Below are positions 43,292 to 43,598 of a DNA stretch of 43,598 bases, piece after piece. The translations under genes and the position numbers were made by a program. Under the pieces are notes generated by a model. The model was not told where the DNA came from and ran no database searches. It saw nothing but the letters and a program-made list of their open reading frames with translations. The stretch is from NCBI GenBank assembly GCA_030531435.1, contig JAUNNN010000013.1, forward strand, positions 1 through 43,598, in the 5' to 3' direction. The first letter of the stretch is position 1. Each line of letters opens with the position of its first letter. This stretch comes from Lachnospiraceae bacterium. GTDB lineage: Bacteria; Bacillota; Clostridia; Lachnospirales; Lachnospiraceae.

Positions 43292-43598
43292 CTAAATCAT
43301 CTTATGTGCAATCCCTGCTATTATTTTAGCAGTGCCATCTATTCCATACTTACTACTGTCGATACAGATATCACGATTATCAAATGGTGATGTATACTTC
43401 GGCACATATAACTTATGATAATTTTCTCTGGCTGTGTCGACCTCTTTTATTAATCTTTTAGCATCCTTTTCATCCATGCCTAGAAGCTCTGTACAATTTT
43501 TTAATCGTTCACTATATGGTGCATAAATATATACTCTTAATATATTAGTGTTAAAAATTTCATGAGCTGTCACAGTTTTGCTCTTACTCGCTGTCACA
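43292..43598 (-). CDS. Cytidylate-kinase-like protein (5' end cut by window)
   Basis: Only the last 101 or so residues are here. They match the Cytidylate_kin2 family C-terminus: ILRVYIYAPYSERLKNCTELL, then DEKDAKRLIKEVDTARENYH and NRDICIDSSKYGIDGTAKII, with the lid Arg in TAREN and the DxCIDSS motif. These proteins transfer phosphate to a nucleotide or similar small molecule; the substrate of this family is unproven. The upstream nucleotide-binding half, including the P-loop, is beyond the right edge. The GTG at 43597 is only an internal codon. It is likely co-transcribed with the ArAE/HAD gene. Confidence 0.75.
   Translation of the reverse strand, partial: VTASKSKTVTAHEIFNTNILRVYIYAPYSERLKNCTELLGMDEKDAKRLIKEVDTARENYHKLYVPKYTSPFDNRDICIDSSKYGIDGTAKIIAGIAHKMI

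Overview
The window reads as a chromosomal segment of a low-GC, Gram-positive anaerobe. The best guess is a Lachnospiraceae member of the Butyrivibrio/Pseudobutyrivibrio type. This rests on AT-rich codon use, sigma-A promoters, AGGAGG ribosome sites, many lipoprotein receptors, a SleB/CwlJ-type hydrolase, a GlnRS, a ferredoxin-dependent 2-oxoacid oxidoreductase, abundant c-di-GMP proteins and a GH120 beta-xylosidase. The taxon is an inference. Nearly all genes lie on the minus strand; only a hotdog thioesterase and an AraC regulator are on the plus strand. I saw no rRNA, tRNA, CRISPR array, transposase or prophage gene.

Layout. 1-3300: an edge-truncated membrane protein joining an O-antigen-ligase-like half to a sulfatase/LtaS-like half, plus a secreted cell-wall hydrolase. 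3.5-8.4 kb: an operon of an EAL phosphodiesterase, a diacylglycerol-kinase-like protein and a hybrid histidine kinase. 8.5-10.6 kb: a chemoreceptor. 10.8-12.5 kb: glnS. 12.6-19.5 kb: an acyl/aryl-acid module made of a thioesterase, iorB, iorA, an AMP-forming acyl-CoA ligase, an Na+/solute symporter and a divergent AraC regulator. 19.5-24.3 kb: a sugar ABC importer with a GH1 beta-glucosidase. 24.5-29.1 kb: a GGDEF / HAD / GGDEF operon. 29.2-36.6 kb: a seven-gene sulfur-amino-acid uptake operon. 36.7-40.8 kb: a GNAT acetyltransferase, the GH120 beta-xylosidase and a MATE exporter. 41-43.6 kb: a LuxR-type regulator, an ArAE-like membrane protein fused to a degenerate HAD domain, and the 3' end of a cytidylate-kinase-like gene.

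The most striking system is at 29196-36577. One lipoprotein carries both a cysteine-type (SBP_bac_3, CjaA-like) and a methionine-type (NlpA/MetQ) receptor domain. The genes after it encode MetN and MetI, then a separate two-permease-plus-ATPase polar amino-acid transporter, then a UshA-like nucleotidase. One receptor chain therefore appears to serve two evolutionarily unrelated ABC importers. A 23-bp dyad sits over the -35 of its promoter and could be the sulfur-responsive operator; no SAM riboswitch is visible.

Other recurring themes are as follows. In both ABC operons a strong hairpin lies just after the receptor gene, which should lower permease expression relative to the receptor. Several proteins keep a domain fold but lack catalytic residues: a GGDEF domain, a HAD domain and a lipid kinase motif. 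Three c-di-GMP proteins, a hybrid kinase and a chemoreceptor make the region rich in signalling.
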